From NCBI GenBank assembly GCA_012999515.1, contig JABEEB010000001.1, positions 372,001 to 436,000 on the forward strand: DNA of 64,000 nucleotides, given 5' to 3'. The translations under genes were made by a program, and so were the position numbers. How positions within the stretch are numbered: position 1 is the first letter of the stretch; the number at the start of each line of letters is the position of its first letter. Below, in pieces: positions 19,553 through 27,981 of the stretch. The DNA comes from Salifodinibacter halophilus (GTDB lineage: Bacteria > Pseudomonadota > Gammaproteobacteria > Nevskiales > Salinisphaeraceae). Below the pieces are notes generated by a model. It worked only from the letters and a program-made list of their open reading frames with translations. It ran no database searches and was not told the origin of the DNA.

Positions 19553-19834
19553 TTAGCCCCCTCCAAAAGTGCCCGCGAACACTGCAAGACCAATGAGGTA
19601 TATTATTGGCGACGCAATCAGCGATGCAAGTAGTTGCCACAGGCCCGCACCGGCGCCGCATTTTGACATCGCAACGATGGCCAGAATGAACGCAACCAAG
19701 TTCAGTGGCCAACCTATAAAAAAACCTGTACCTGGAATAGGAACAATAAAAGCAATCCAGGCAATTGCAAGGCAAACCCAAGCGGCCTTGCCAGCAGTGT
19801 TATCGGTCGTTGTTATAGCGGTCTGTTCGTTCAT
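19553..19834 (-). CDS. Small hydrophobic membrane protein, probable cassette gene
   Basis: A 93-residue protein with a polar N-terminus (MNEQTAITTTDNTAGK) and about three membrane helices (roughly 18-35, 38-58 and 63-88), ending in TFGGG. I do not recognise a family; it resembles the many short membrane proteins found in integron cassettes. Composition is less GC-rich than neighbouring housekeeping genes. Its stop lies 25 bp from the attC-like site at 19461-19527, so gene plus site look like one captured cassette. Function is unknown. Confidence 0.65.
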   Translation of the reverse strand: MNEQTAITTTDNTAGKAAWVCLAIAWIAFIVPIPGTGFFIGWPLNLVAFILAIVAMSKCGAGAGLWQLLASLIASPIIYLIGLAVFAGTFGGG

Positions 19835-19939
19835 GGATCTTCCTCAGAATCTCGTTTTTGCGGTGATGTAACAGATCAAGCCTGACGCCTGAATATATGA
19901 CAACGTGTAGATATGGCGCCGTAGTATATTTGGTATATA

Positions 19940-20272
19940 TCACGCATAGTCAGCCAGGCCAAAGGTTAAGACACCCACGATGATTGTTAGGCCAACACTT
20001 CGGGACCAATAGAAAACATCCACCGTAACTAGTCCGCCGATGCTGTAGGGCGCTAGCGTGGGCCAGGATGGGCTCTGCAACATTGGTTGCACGAGGGTCG
20101 CGATGGTCAGCCCAACCTGCAGTGCAAGGGCGACTATTTTGATGCTGGGTTGATCGCTCGACAGCAGTGTCAGTAAGCGGCTTTTACGGGGCAATAAAAA
20201 GGGAATGACGCGACAGAATCCCGTCACTATAGCTATGGCGGCGATCGCGATGAACAGCGTGGCGTAATTCAT
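19940..20272 (-). CDS. azlD: AzlD-family branched-chain amino acid exporter small subunit
   Basis: A 110-residue protein with four hydrophobic segments. It has the AzlD pattern at the start (TLFIAIAAIAIVTGFCRVIPFLL) and the C-terminal NxxTV-like turn (GGLVTVDVFYW). AzlD works with AzlC to export branched-chain amino acids or analogues. The ATG at 20272 overlaps the azlC stop as ATGA, so the two were translationally coupled. azlC upstream is frameshifted here, so azlD may no longer be useful even though its own frame is intact. Confidence 0.8.
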   Translation of the reverse strand: MNYATLFIAIAAIAIVTGFCRVIPFLLPRKSRLLTLLSSDQPSIKIVALALQVGLTIATLVQPMLQSPSWPTLAPYSIGGLVTVDVFYWSRSVGLTIIVGVLTFGLADYA

Positions 20273-20959
20273 GGGGCAGGCCGTTGATGACACCAGCGAG
20301 ACACCGCGACGCTCGCCGCAATGGCAGCAAACAAGGCGCCCACGATATTGCTGACAAAGATCGCGCCAAGGGCCGAAGCCGCGCCGGCCAGAAGCGGCCA
20401 TGCAGTGTCCCGGTTTAAATTCTCGAGAGATAGCGCGAGAAATAGGGCGGGCAACGCAAAATGCAACGCCTGCGTGATGGCTGGAGCAGCGTCCTGAATA
20501 GCTGCGCCTATGGCACCGCCGATAGCGGTGCTCGCGACCCAACAAAGATAAGCGGCCACCGCCACGTTGGTCAGCCAAGCAGTTAGGCCCGTGTCGGTTC
20601 CGCTTCACGCTGTGTCAGGGTGGTAGCGAAGACCTCATCGGTCAGCGACATTGCCAATGGCAGACGTGCCGCCAGTCGATCGGGAAAAATGCGGCGTACC
20701 AACGAGCCATAAATGATATGCCGCGAGTCGATCAGCGCACACAGCGCTACGACATAGAGCCATGGCGTCCCATTTTGTATCGCCGCGAGCAGAATGAATT
20801 GGCTGCCGCCCGCGAAAATCATCGCCGAAAACAGAATGGGCACGTAAAGCGGGTAGCCGAAGCTTGTAGTGGCCGCACCGAAGGTGATCGCGACCGGCAT
20901 ATAACCCAAGAAGATCGGCACCGCCGAACGCAGTCTCTGCCCAATGGCATGCTAGACAT
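20269..20959 (-). pseudogene. azlC: azlC, frameshifted branched-chain amino acid exporter large subunit
   Basis: Two halves of an AzlC protein lie in different frames. The first (from 20921) reads PIFLGYMPVAITFGAATTSF.., FAGGSQFILLAAIQNGTPW.. and SLTDEVFATTL, then stops at 20583. The second continues one frame over from TAWLTNVAVAAYLCWVAS to the ATGA overlap with azlD. A single missing base near 20583 would explain the break. A second shift near the start separates an ATG at 20959 (MSSMP..) from the GQRLRSAVPIFLG frame. Either the gene is decaying or the assembly has errors here; neighbouring genes are broken as well, which favours decay. Confidence 0.75.
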
Positions 20960-21328
20960 TCATACAGCTTCGAGCTCGAGCGCGTGAAATCGATAGGAAG
21001 TGAGTTCGGGGATCGAGGGCCGTGCCGACAGATCGAGTCGATGGATCTGGTCTAGTAGCCGTCGCGCTTGGTCGGGGGCGATCTCGCCTTAACTGGCCAA
21101 CGCGTTATAGAGCATGCTTGGATCGTTTCGGTGGCAAAGTTGAACCAGCTCTGCCTCGTCCCGGGTGATGTGAGCCAGACCCGCGTTGACCAACGTGTCA
21201 TGGATATACCGCAGCTGGTGGGCGAGTCGGTGGTCGCGGCGTTCCGCTTGATTGCTGAACGGCGTGATCATTTTGTCGCTTACACAGAGCGCGCCGCCGA
21301 CGTGTGGCCGGTTGCGGATCATATCCAA
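20960..21328 (-). pseudogene. Unrecognised gene with in-frame stop, between azlC and XRE-cupin regulator
   Basis: A frame from about 21328 reads ..MITPFSNQAERRDHRLAHQL.., LVNAGLAHITRDEAELVQLC.. and MLYNALAS, meets a TAA at 21089-21091, and continues in the same frame as GEIAPDQARRLLDQIHRLDL.. to a TGA at 20960-20962, which overlaps the azlC start region. The continuity across the stop indicates a nonsense mutation in a once longer protein. I do not recognise the family. Confidence 0.5.
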
Positions 21329-21342
21329 GAGCCGGTGGCCTG

Positions 21343-21795
21343 CTAGGTGATGCAGCGCAGATCGGGATAAATGACGGAGATGATCGCCTGAGCGCCGGAT
21401 TCGCCAGCCTGATAAATGTGATCGTCACCGCCTTTGAAAGTTTTGGTGTCTCCGGCATGGAGCGTCGCCCTCACGAAGCGAGCCGCTTTCGAACGTCATT
21501 CGGAACGTTTCGATCTTGCGTTCGGATGCTTCGTAATCGATCAGCTCCACCGAGATCCCTTGGCGATCGAAGATTGCGGTGGTGCTTTGCCTGCGAGATC
21601 GCCGTAACCGACATCCAGCACTTGGGCCAATCGCCATATCGTTTCGATCGTTGGGTTGCCTTGGCCGCGCTCGAGATTCGACAGCGTCGACTTGCCGATA
21701 CCGGTGAGCGCCGACAACCCGGTAAGCGTAATTTCACGTTCGGTTCGAAAGGTTTTGATGTTCTTCGCGATCTGATTGTGTAAGCCCTGGATCAT
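21343..21795 (-). pseudogene. XRE-family regulator with cupin sensor domain, frameshifted
   Basis: The frame from ATG 21795 has a clear helix-turn-helix (NIKTFRTEREITLTGLSALT, SKSTLSN-type turn as GIGKSTLSNLERGQGNPTIE, VLDVGYGDLAG) and then runs into a stop at 21541. The cupin half continues in another frame (AIFDRQGISVELIDYEASER, IETFRMTFESGSLRE) and ends in a third (LHAGDTKTFKGGDDHIYQAG..AIISVIYPDL) with TAG at 21343. At least two frameshifts, and probably a loss of part of the cupin barrel, make it non-functional. Such regulators commonly control adjacent azlCD-type exporters. Confidence 0.75.
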
Positions 21796-22189
21796 CGTGG
21801 CGCTCACCGCATGAGCAACAACAACTCCGATGCTCAAAGTAGGTATCGGTTTCGGCCTTGCCATTACCGGGTTGGCCAGTACCACGGAATCGCAGTTGGG
21901 TCGCGAGATTGATCGGGCGTTCGCGCCGTTACGAGCCGAGCCCACATGCCGCCATCCGCGGTGCCGAGTCAGCGTGAGCGTGATTTCGAGCGCGCGAGAG
22001 CCTTGCAGATGACGGGGCGGAGAATTTGTTAGACTAACGTCGTGCTGGCTCTGAGCGTTTGGCTCGAGCTGGATTCCCCTATTTGCCCGATGCACATCGC
22101 TGCGATGGCGGCGGCCGTGATGCGGGCGCGCTTCCTTCAGAGGAAAGCGTGCCCGCCAGCGGCCGCGTCAACGCGGCTACGAGGACGTT
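21796..22189. other. Intergenic region between XRE-cupin remnant and sulP
   Basis: 394 bp with no supported gene. Open frames here have no coding character that I can defend. It should contain the sulP promoter; GAGGACG just before 22190 is the likely ribosome-binding site. Confidence 0.3.
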
Positions 22190-23677
22190 ATGCTCCAAAC
22201 CATCCGAGAACATTGGTTCTCCAACGTGCGCGCCGACATGTTGTCTGGCGTGGTCGTCGCACTGGCGCTGATCCCGGAAGCGCTGGCGTTTTCCATCATC
22301 GCCGGTGTCGACCCCAAGGTGGGGTTATACGCGTCTTTCTGTATCTGCGCAGTCAATGCTTTCGTTGGCGGTCGTTCAGCGATGATTTCGGCCGCTACCG
22401 GTTCGATGGCGCTGATTATGGTGACCTTGGTCGCCAAACATGGCGTGGATTATCTGTTTGCCACCACGGTTCTGACGGGCATCTTCCAGTTCATCGCCGG
22501 CTCGTTGCGTCTGGCGAACTACATGCGCTTCGTCTCACGCTCGGTGGTCACCGGGTTCGTGAACGCCTTGGCCATTCTCATTTTCTGGGCCCAGATTCCC
22601 GAGCTGACTCACGTTTCCTGGGTCGTCTACGCGATGGCGGCCGGTTCGCTGGCCATCATTTATCTATTCCCTTATGTGCCGGTGGTGGGGCGCATTTTTC
22701 CGTCGCCGCTGCTCGCCATCCTCTTGATGACCGGTATCTACATGTCCGGCCATTTCGATATCCATACCGTCGGCGATATGGGCGAGTTGCCCGGCAGTTT
22801 GCCGAGTCTGATCTGGCCGGACGTGCCACTGAATTGGGAGACATTTACCATCATCGCGCCGTACGCGCTCACACTCACCGTCGTGGGCCTGATGGAATCG
22901 ATGATGACGGCGACTATCGTCGATGACCTGACTGACACCGGCAGCAACAAGAATCAGGAATGCCGCGGCCAGGGCATTTCCAATATCTGTACCGGCTTCA
23001 TCGGCGGCATGGCTGGCTGCGGCATGATCGGCCAGACCGTGATCAACGTGAAGTCCGGCGGCCGTACCCGCCTTTCCTCGCTTACGGCCGGTATTGTGCT
23101 GCTGTTCATGGTTGTATTTCTGTCCGACTGGGTCGGTCAGATTCCGATGGCCGCACTCGCCGCGGTGATGATCATGGTCTCGATTGGCACCTTTTCATGG
23201 GAGTCGATCCGCGATCTACCGAAACATCCGATGAGCACCAATCTCGTCATGATCACCGTGGTGGCGGTGGTGGTGGTCACCCACAATCTGGCGATCGGCG
23301 TGTTCGTGGGTGTGCTCCTGTCGGCGCTGTTCTTTGCCAACAAGGTCGGCCAGCTGCTGTATATCCCCAGCTACCTGACCGACGACGGCGAACGCCGGGT
23401 ATACGAAGTCACCGGCCAGGTGTTTTTCGCCTCGGCCAACGCATTCCGACATCGTTTCGATTACAACGAGGCCTTGCCAGCCGTAACCATCGACGTGCAT
23501 CGTGCTCACTTCTGGGATATCTCGGCCGTGGAAGCGCTGGATCGGGCGGTGCTGCGGTTGCGGCGCGAAGGCACGACCGTTGATATCGTCGGCATGAACG
23601 AAGCCAGCAAAACGCTGGTCGACAAAGTCGCCGTGCACGATAAGCCCGACGCCGAAAAGCTGCTCGAACAGCATTGA
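22190..23677 (+). CDS. SulP-family anion transporter with STAS domain
   Basis: An inner-membrane transporter of the SLC26/SulP family (sulfate, bicarbonate or dicarboxylate). The N-terminal core shows DMLSGVVVALALIPEALAFS and IIAGVDPKVGLYASF, followed by 10-12 hydrophobic helices including GGMAGCGMIGQTVINVKSGG. A cytosolic STAS domain starts near residue 403 (RVYEVTGQVFFASANAF..TIDVHRAHFWDISAVEALD). At 495 residues it is close in size to short SulP proteins. It is followed 18 bp later by a universal stress protein gene. The SulP-UspA pairing suggests a bicarbonate or anion uptake unit under stress control, but the substrate is not decidable from the sequence. Confidence 0.9.
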   Translation: MLQTIREHWFSNVRADMLSGVVVALALIPEALAFSIIAGVDPKVGLYASFCICAVNAFVGGRSAMISAATGSMALIMVTLVAKHGVDYLFATTVLTGIFQFIAGSLRLANYMRFVSRSVVTGFVNALAILIFWAQIPELTHVSWVVYAMAAGSLAIIYLFPYVPVVGRIFPSPLLAILLMTGIYMSGHFDIHTVGDMGELPGSLPSLIWPDVPLNWETFTIIAPYALTLTVVGLMESMMTATIVDDLTDTGSNKNQECRGQGISNICTGFIGGMAGCGMIGQTVINVKSGGRTRLSSLTAGIVLLFMVVFLSDWVGQIPMAALAAVMIMVSIGTFSWESIRDLPKHPMSTNLVMITVVAVVVVTHNLAIGVFVGVLLSALFFANKVGQLLYIPSYLTDDGERRVYEVTGQVFFASANAFRHRFDYNEALPAVTIDVHRAHFWDISAVEALDRAVLRLRREGTTVDIVGMNEASKTLVDKVAVHDKPDAEKLLEQH

Positions 23678-23695
23678 TAAAGGAAGGAGAATTAT

Positions 23696-24553
23696 ATGGC
23701 CGATAAACGATCGGTCGTGGCGTGCATCGATGGGTCGGCCTATGCGGCGGCGGCTTGCGATGCTGCCGTCTGGGCCGCCACGAAACTCGATGCGCCTCTG
23801 ACCTTTGTCAACGTCATCAGCCGCCGTAAACATGCGGCCTCAACGGACTATTCCGGCCAGATCGGGCTGGGCACGCGTGAACATCTGCTCACCGAGCTGG
23901 CCGACCTGGACGGCCAGCGCGCTCGCCTGATGCGCGACCGGGGTCGCGATTTTCTCGACTCGGCAAGCCGTCGTGCGATCGACGCTGGTCGTCCCGAGCC
24001 TGCAACGTGTCAGCGTAACGGTGAGCTAGTGGACGCCCTATATCACATGGGCGATGAACCTAGGTTACTGGCGCTGGGCAAGCGCGGTGAATCGGCCGCG
24101 GACGACTATCACCTAGGCTCTAATCTCGAGCGGGTGATTCGTGGCGTATCCTGCCCGATTCTCGTCACCAATAATAGTTTCACTGCTCCCAAGCGTGTGC
24201 TCATCGCCTTCGATGGCAGCCAGACCGGCCAGCACGTAATCGAGCGTGCGGTCGCGACGCCGTTGCTGACCGAAGTCGAGGTGCATCTCGTCTACGTTGG
24301 CCAGCCCAACGACCAGAGACGCCATCAGTTCGATGAAGCGGCCGAGAAATTGCGGACGGCCGGCGCACAGCTGACCACCGCCATCATCGATGGGGATGTA
24401 GAGCCCGCGCTGCACGACTACCAACGCCAGCACGATCTCGACCTGATGGTCATGGGGGCGTACGGCCACACGCGCATCCGTGAATTGCTGCTGGGCAGCA
24501 CGACCACCGACATGATCCGGCGCGCCGATGTGCCGTTGCTGATTGTGCGGTAA
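23696..24553 (+). CDS. Tandem universal stress protein (UspA family)
   Basis: 285 residues comprising two Usp domains (about 1-145 and 160-285). The second has the nucleotide-binding signature MGAYGHTRIRELLLGSTT. The first keeps a weaker form (LGKRGESAADDYHLGSNLER). Two-domain Usps of this kind often accompany SulP transporters. A strong ribosome-binding site (AAGGAAGGAG) precedes the ATG, 18 bp after sulP, so the pair is almost surely co-transcribed. The exact role is unknown. Confidence 0.9.
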   Translation: MADKRSVVACIDGSAYAAAACDAAVWAATKLDAPLTFVNVISRRKHAASTDYSGQIGLGTREHLLTELADLDGQRARLMRDRGRDFLDSASRRAIDAGRPEPATCQRNGELVDALYHMGDEPRLLALGKRGESAADDYHLGSNLERVIRGVSCPILVTNNSFTAPKRVLIAFDGSQTGQHVIERAVATPLLTEVEVHLVYVGQPNDQRRHQFDEAAEKLRTAGAQLTTAIIDGDVEPALHDYQRQHDLDLMVMGAYGHTRIRELLLGSTTTDMIRRADVPLLIVR

Positions 24554-24565
24554 CAATCGGTAGAC

Positions 24566-24608
24566 CGGGCGACGAGCCGATAGGGTTGGCTCGCCCGTTT
24601 GGTTTTTT
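24566..24608 (+). terminator. Probable terminator after usp
   Basis: GGGCGACGAGCC pairs imperfectly with GGCTCGCCC, followed by a T-rich tail (GTTTGGTTTTTT). It ends the sulP-usp unit. Confidence 0.6.
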
Positions 24609-24695
24609 CAGAGTCGGGTGCCGCGCTCGTGTATTTCGTGAAATCCCCGAATGCCTGCCGGTACATGGCGTTGTCGACAATTGATTAGTCGACAT

Positions 24696-24714
24696 ATGTC
24701 ATGACGTATGACAT
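24696..24714. promoter_or_regulatory. 19-bp perfect palindrome upstream of the dioxygenase gene
   Basis: ATGTCAT-GACGT-ATGACAT: 7-bp perfect arms around a 5-bp centre, 110 bp before the dioxygenase ATG. Size and symmetry fit an operator for a dimeric regulator of the GntR/FadR or TetR type; no regulator gene is adjacent. Confidence 0.45.
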
Positions 24715-24733
24715 GCCTTAGCCATGCTAAGGC
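24715..24733. promoter_or_regulatory. Second perfect palindrome, abutting the first
   Basis: GCCTTAGC-CAT-GCTAAGGC: 8-bp perfect arms and a 3-bp centre, beginning at the base after the first palindrome ends. It may be a second operator or a small hairpin. Confidence 0.4.
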
Positions 24734-24823
24734 TACGCCGTTGAATTTATCGTTTGTCGGGGTCGCGGCTCGCCCCCATTCTCTGCGCCGACATTCCGCA
24801 ACCTCTAATCAAAAGAGAACTTC

Positions 24824-25996
24824 ATGGCGCCCGTGATCGATCGAGAACGCGTTGAGATGAAAGAACTGGCCGACTACAGCGACGGTCCGTCGCTGATTTC
24901 GTCCGAGCTGATCCAGGTGGATGAGTCGCCGCGCGTCGCGCTGGCCTGGGATGACGGCGCACACACCGCGCTGCCGCCAATCTGGCTGCGCGATCATTGC
25001 CCCTGCGATGCTTGCCGGCATGCGAGCTCGCGCGAGCGTCTGTGCAAGATCATCGACATTGAAGTCGGTGTGCCGGATGTTTCGCTCGACCACGGCGCGC
25101 TGCTGCTGGTTTGGCCCGACGGTCATGAAAGCCGCTTCGACGGCGTTTGGCTGCATCAGCGTCGGCCCGGCCAGCACCAATTCCAACCGACGGTGCCCGC
25201 AGCGCGAGCCTGGCGTGAAGGCTTCATGCCGGCACAAGTGACGCACCGCGACTTCACGAGTACGGATGCCGGTCAACGGCAGTGGCTCGAGGCTTTGATC
25301 CGCGATGGCCTGGTATTGCTTGACCAAGGCCCGACCGAGTCCGATGAAGTCACCCGTATCGCCGAGTCCATCGGGCCGCTGCGGGCGACCAACTTTGGCG
25401 CACGCTTCGATGTGCAATCCAAACCCAACCCGAACAATGCCGCCTATACGGCGATCGAACTGGAGCTGCATAGCGACCTGCCGAACTGGCGTAATCCGCC
25501 GGACATTCAGCTTCTGTATTGCCTGGAAAGCGAGGCCGAAGGTGGGGCCTCGACGTTTGCCGACGGTTTTGCTGTAGCCGAGGCAATGCGCCATGAGTCG
25601 CCCAAGCATTTCGCCATGCTCGCCGAAATCCCCATCGATTTGCGCTTCCAGGACGACGACCACGACATCGTCGTGCGCGAGCCGATCATCCGCACCGACG
25701 ACCGCGGTGAGCTACGCGAGATCCGCTTCAACAACTGGATTCGCGACGCCGTCGATGTCGCCCCCGACCAGATCGAAGACTGGTATGCGGCCTACTGCGA
25801 TTTCTGGGCCCGCCTGCGCGCGCCGCGTTATCGCGCCGACTTCGAGTTGGCGCCCGGCCAGATGATCGCCTTCGACAACCGGCGCGTGCTGCACGGTCGC
25901 GGCGAGTTCAATCCGAATACCGGTAAGCGTCACCTGCAGGGCTGCTATCTCGATTACGACATGGTCGAGTCGAAGTTGCGCGTGTTGGCACGGTGA
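24824..25996 (+). CDS. Gamma-butyrobetaine hydroxylase-like Fe(II)/2-oxoglutarate dioxygenase
   Basis: Closest in architecture to gamma-butyrobetaine dioxygenase, which makes L-carnitine. A DUF971-type N-domain (about 40-120) has the cysteine motif WLRDHCPCDACRH, which in this family binds zinc. The TauD-like catalytic domain has the facial-triad HSD near 215-217 (ELHSDLPNWRNPPDIQLLYC) and the distal His near 357 (FDNRRVLHGR), followed by the 2OG-binding Arg. Length 390 is typical. The gene stands alone with two palindromes upstream. Carnitine or betaine-related use would suit a halophile, but the substrate is inferred; trimethyllysine-type hydroxylases are an alternative. Confidence 0.85.
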   Translation: MAPVIDRERVEMKELADYSDGPSLISSELIQVDESPRVALAWDDGAHTALPPIWLRDHCPCDACRHASSRERLCKIIDIEVGVPDVSLDHGALLLVWPDGHESRFDGVWLHQRRPGQHQFQPTVPAARAWREGFMPAQVTHRDFTSTDAGQRQWLEALIRDGLVLLDQGPTESDEVTRIAESIGPLRATNFGARFDVQSKPNPNNAAYTAIELELHSDLPNWRNPPDIQLLYCLESEAEGGASTFADGFAVAEAMRHESPKHFAMLAEIPIDLRFQDDDHDIVVREPIIRTDDRGELREIRFNNWIRDAVDVAPDQIEDWYAAYCDFWARLRAPRYRADFELAPGQMIAFDNRRVLHGRGEFNPNTGKRHLQGCYLDYDMVESKLRVLAR

Positions 25997-26088
25997 ACGC
26001 ACCGGGCGAAGATGGCCGCAGCCAGTATTTCTGGTGGCGGCCATTCTGCCGCCTGTTTAGTTATCGTGTGGTTGCGCCGGCGCCTGCT

Positions 26089-27981
26089 TTAGCCATCTGC
26101 CGCGGTTGTTAATAGGCGCGCCGCGAGGCCGGAAACACGACTAACCCGCCGGTTGATCGTTGTTTGTAATGCGTCGGGGTCGGAGTAAACCACGAGCTGG
26201 TTCCGAGCCCGCGTTAACCCGGTATAAAACAACTCACGTGTCAGAACCGGCACGTCATAAGACGGTAGCACGAGCGTTACCGCATCGAACTCGGAGCCTT
26301 GGCTCTTGTGGATCGTCATTGCGTATACGCTGCCGTGCGCGGGGAGGGCGCTCGGCAAAAAGGCTCGGAGTGTGTCGTCTTTTTCAAACCAGACTCGGAG
26401 TTGGTCCTCGGCGTTATAGAGCGCGATACCGATATCGCCGTTGTCGAGGCCGGTTCGGTCATCATTTTGTTGAATCATGATTGGGCGCCCGTGGTACCAG
26501 AGCGTTGCCGGATTGATCTCAAAGCGGCGGATGAGGCGCTCGGTTATACCGGCATTAATGGTTTCACTGCCTGCCGGCCCCTGGCGGACGGCGGTTAGCA
26601 CGCATTGTTTGCCGAGCTCGGCCAGGGCGAGCGAGGGATCCGTGAATTCGCAGAGATTAGCGTGGTGATCGGCGAGGTGGTCCATAAGCCGGCCGATGGT
26701 CGCTGCATCGGTACGATCATGGTAGATAAGGTCGTCGTGGTTGGCGTTTAGCAGTGCTGTGGCGGTTTCGACGTTGCCAGCGTTCACGGCGGCGGCGAGA
26801 CGGCCGATGGCACTATCGGCGTTGAAGCGTCGGCTGGTCTGGAGTGTGACGACGTGGTCGGCCAGCGCATGGTCGGCCGGTTCGGTGCGCTCGGCAAGCA
26901 GGTCGCCGGCGGCAGCTTGTTGCTCGCTCGTGAATCGGTTGATGCCCGTGTGCGAACAGATGTCGGCCAGCACGGCGCCGGATTCGACCGAGGCGAGTTG
27001 ATAGCGGTCGCCAAGCAGGACAAGGCGGGCATTGTGGTGGATGGCGTCGGCCAGTTTGGCCATCATCGGCAAGTCGATCATCGAGGCTTCATCGACGATG
27101 ACGACATCATAGGGCAGTGGGTTGTCGGCGTTGAAGCGGGGCCGGGTGGTCGTACCCGTCAAGCCGAGGAGTCGATGTAGGGTGCGGGCAGTCTGAGGGA
27201 TATGTTTTTCGACGGTGGCTTGGTCGAAGTCGGCATCGGCGCCCATGTCGGCCAGGCCCGATCGAACGGATTCAGTCATGCGTGTGGCGGCCTTGCCCGT
27301 GGGCGCCGCGAGTGCGATGAGTGGCGGCGTCTCATGCGTTTCGAGTGCGGCTTCGATCAACACGCGTAGAAGTCGCACGATCGCGTAGGTCTTGCCGGTG
27401 CCCGGACCACCGGAAATAACCGTGAATCGGTGGCGCAGCGCGGCGCAAACGGCAACGGCCTGCCAGTTGGTGGCTGCCGGGTTGTTGGCATCCGCCGTGA
27501 ACAGGCCATTGCCCGGCTTGAGTGTTTCGATATTCACCGGCTTCGGTTCGGTTGCCATCAACGCGCGCAGGCATGCCGCGAGCCGGGTCTCGTAAGCGTG
27601 GTAGCGCTGCAGATAGAGTCGGTCGTTTTCCAGGATGAGTGGGCGCGTCGGGGCGTTATCCCGCGATGCGTCGCCATCGAGCACAGTAACGAGATCACTG
27701 GTATTGAGCGCCGCTGACAGCTTCTGCTGTTTCGGTTTGCTCATCATCGCGCTCGTCATATGGTTCAGTGCGAGGCAGGTATGGCCTGCGGCGACTGCCG
27801 AACTTGTCAGTGCAAAAGCGTGGGCGACGAGCGGGTCTGCGCCGTGGCGACACGCCCAATGCGCGAGTGCTTGATCGAGATCGGATAAGCCCGTGTTCGT
27901 CGCCGCCGCAGCGTGTGCCGCCGATGCGCCCGAGGCAACGCCCGTGGATGTGGCCGGCGTGGTCGCGGTTGTCTGATTCAT
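26089..27981 (-). CDS. recD: Exodeoxyribonuclease V alpha subunit RecD
   Basis: The fast 5'-3' helicase subunit of RecBCD. Walker A VISGGPGTGKTYA is near 188-197 and Walker B VVIVDEASMIDL follows, then LVLLGDRYQLASVESGAVL. The C-terminal MTIHKSQGSEFDAV and FYTGLTRARNQLVVYS are superfamily 1 motifs V-VI. Length 630 is normal. Its ATG overlaps the recB stop by four bases (ATGA). It is last in the recC-recB-recD order. Confidence 0.95.
   Translation of the reverse strand: MNQTTATTPATSTGVASGASAAHAAAATNTGLSDLDQALAHWACRHGADPLVAHAFALTSSAVAAGHTCLALNHMTSAMMSKPKQQKLSAALNTSDLVTVLDGDASRDNAPTRPLILENDRLYLQRYHAYETRLAACLRALMATEPKPVNIETLKPGNGLFTADANNPAATNWQAVAVCAALRHRFTVISGGPGTGKTYAIVRLLRVLIEAALETHETPPLIALAAPTGKAATRMTESVRSGLADMGADADFDQATVEKHIPQTARTLHRLLGLTGTTTRPRFNADNPLPYDVVIVDEASMIDLPMMAKLADAIHHNARLVLLGDRYQLASVESGAVLADICSHTGINRFTSEQQAAAGDLLAERTEPADHALADHVVTLQTSRRFNADSAIGRLAAAVNAGNVETATALLNANHDDLIYHDRTDAATIGRLMDHLADHHANLCEFTDPSLALAELGKQCVLTAVRQGPAGSETINAGITERLIRRFEINPATLWYHGRPIMIQQNDDRTGLDNGDIGIALYNAEDQLRVWFEKDDTLRAFLPSALPAHGSVYAMTIHKSQGSEFDAVTLVLPSYDVPVLTRELFYTGLTRARNQLVVYSDPDALQTTINRRVSRVSGLAARLLTTAADG

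Noticed and set aside
22042-22926. A 294-codon frame overlapping the start of sulP
   Set aside because: Out of frame with the well-supported SulP protein and Arg/His/Gly-rich in the way of shadow frames.
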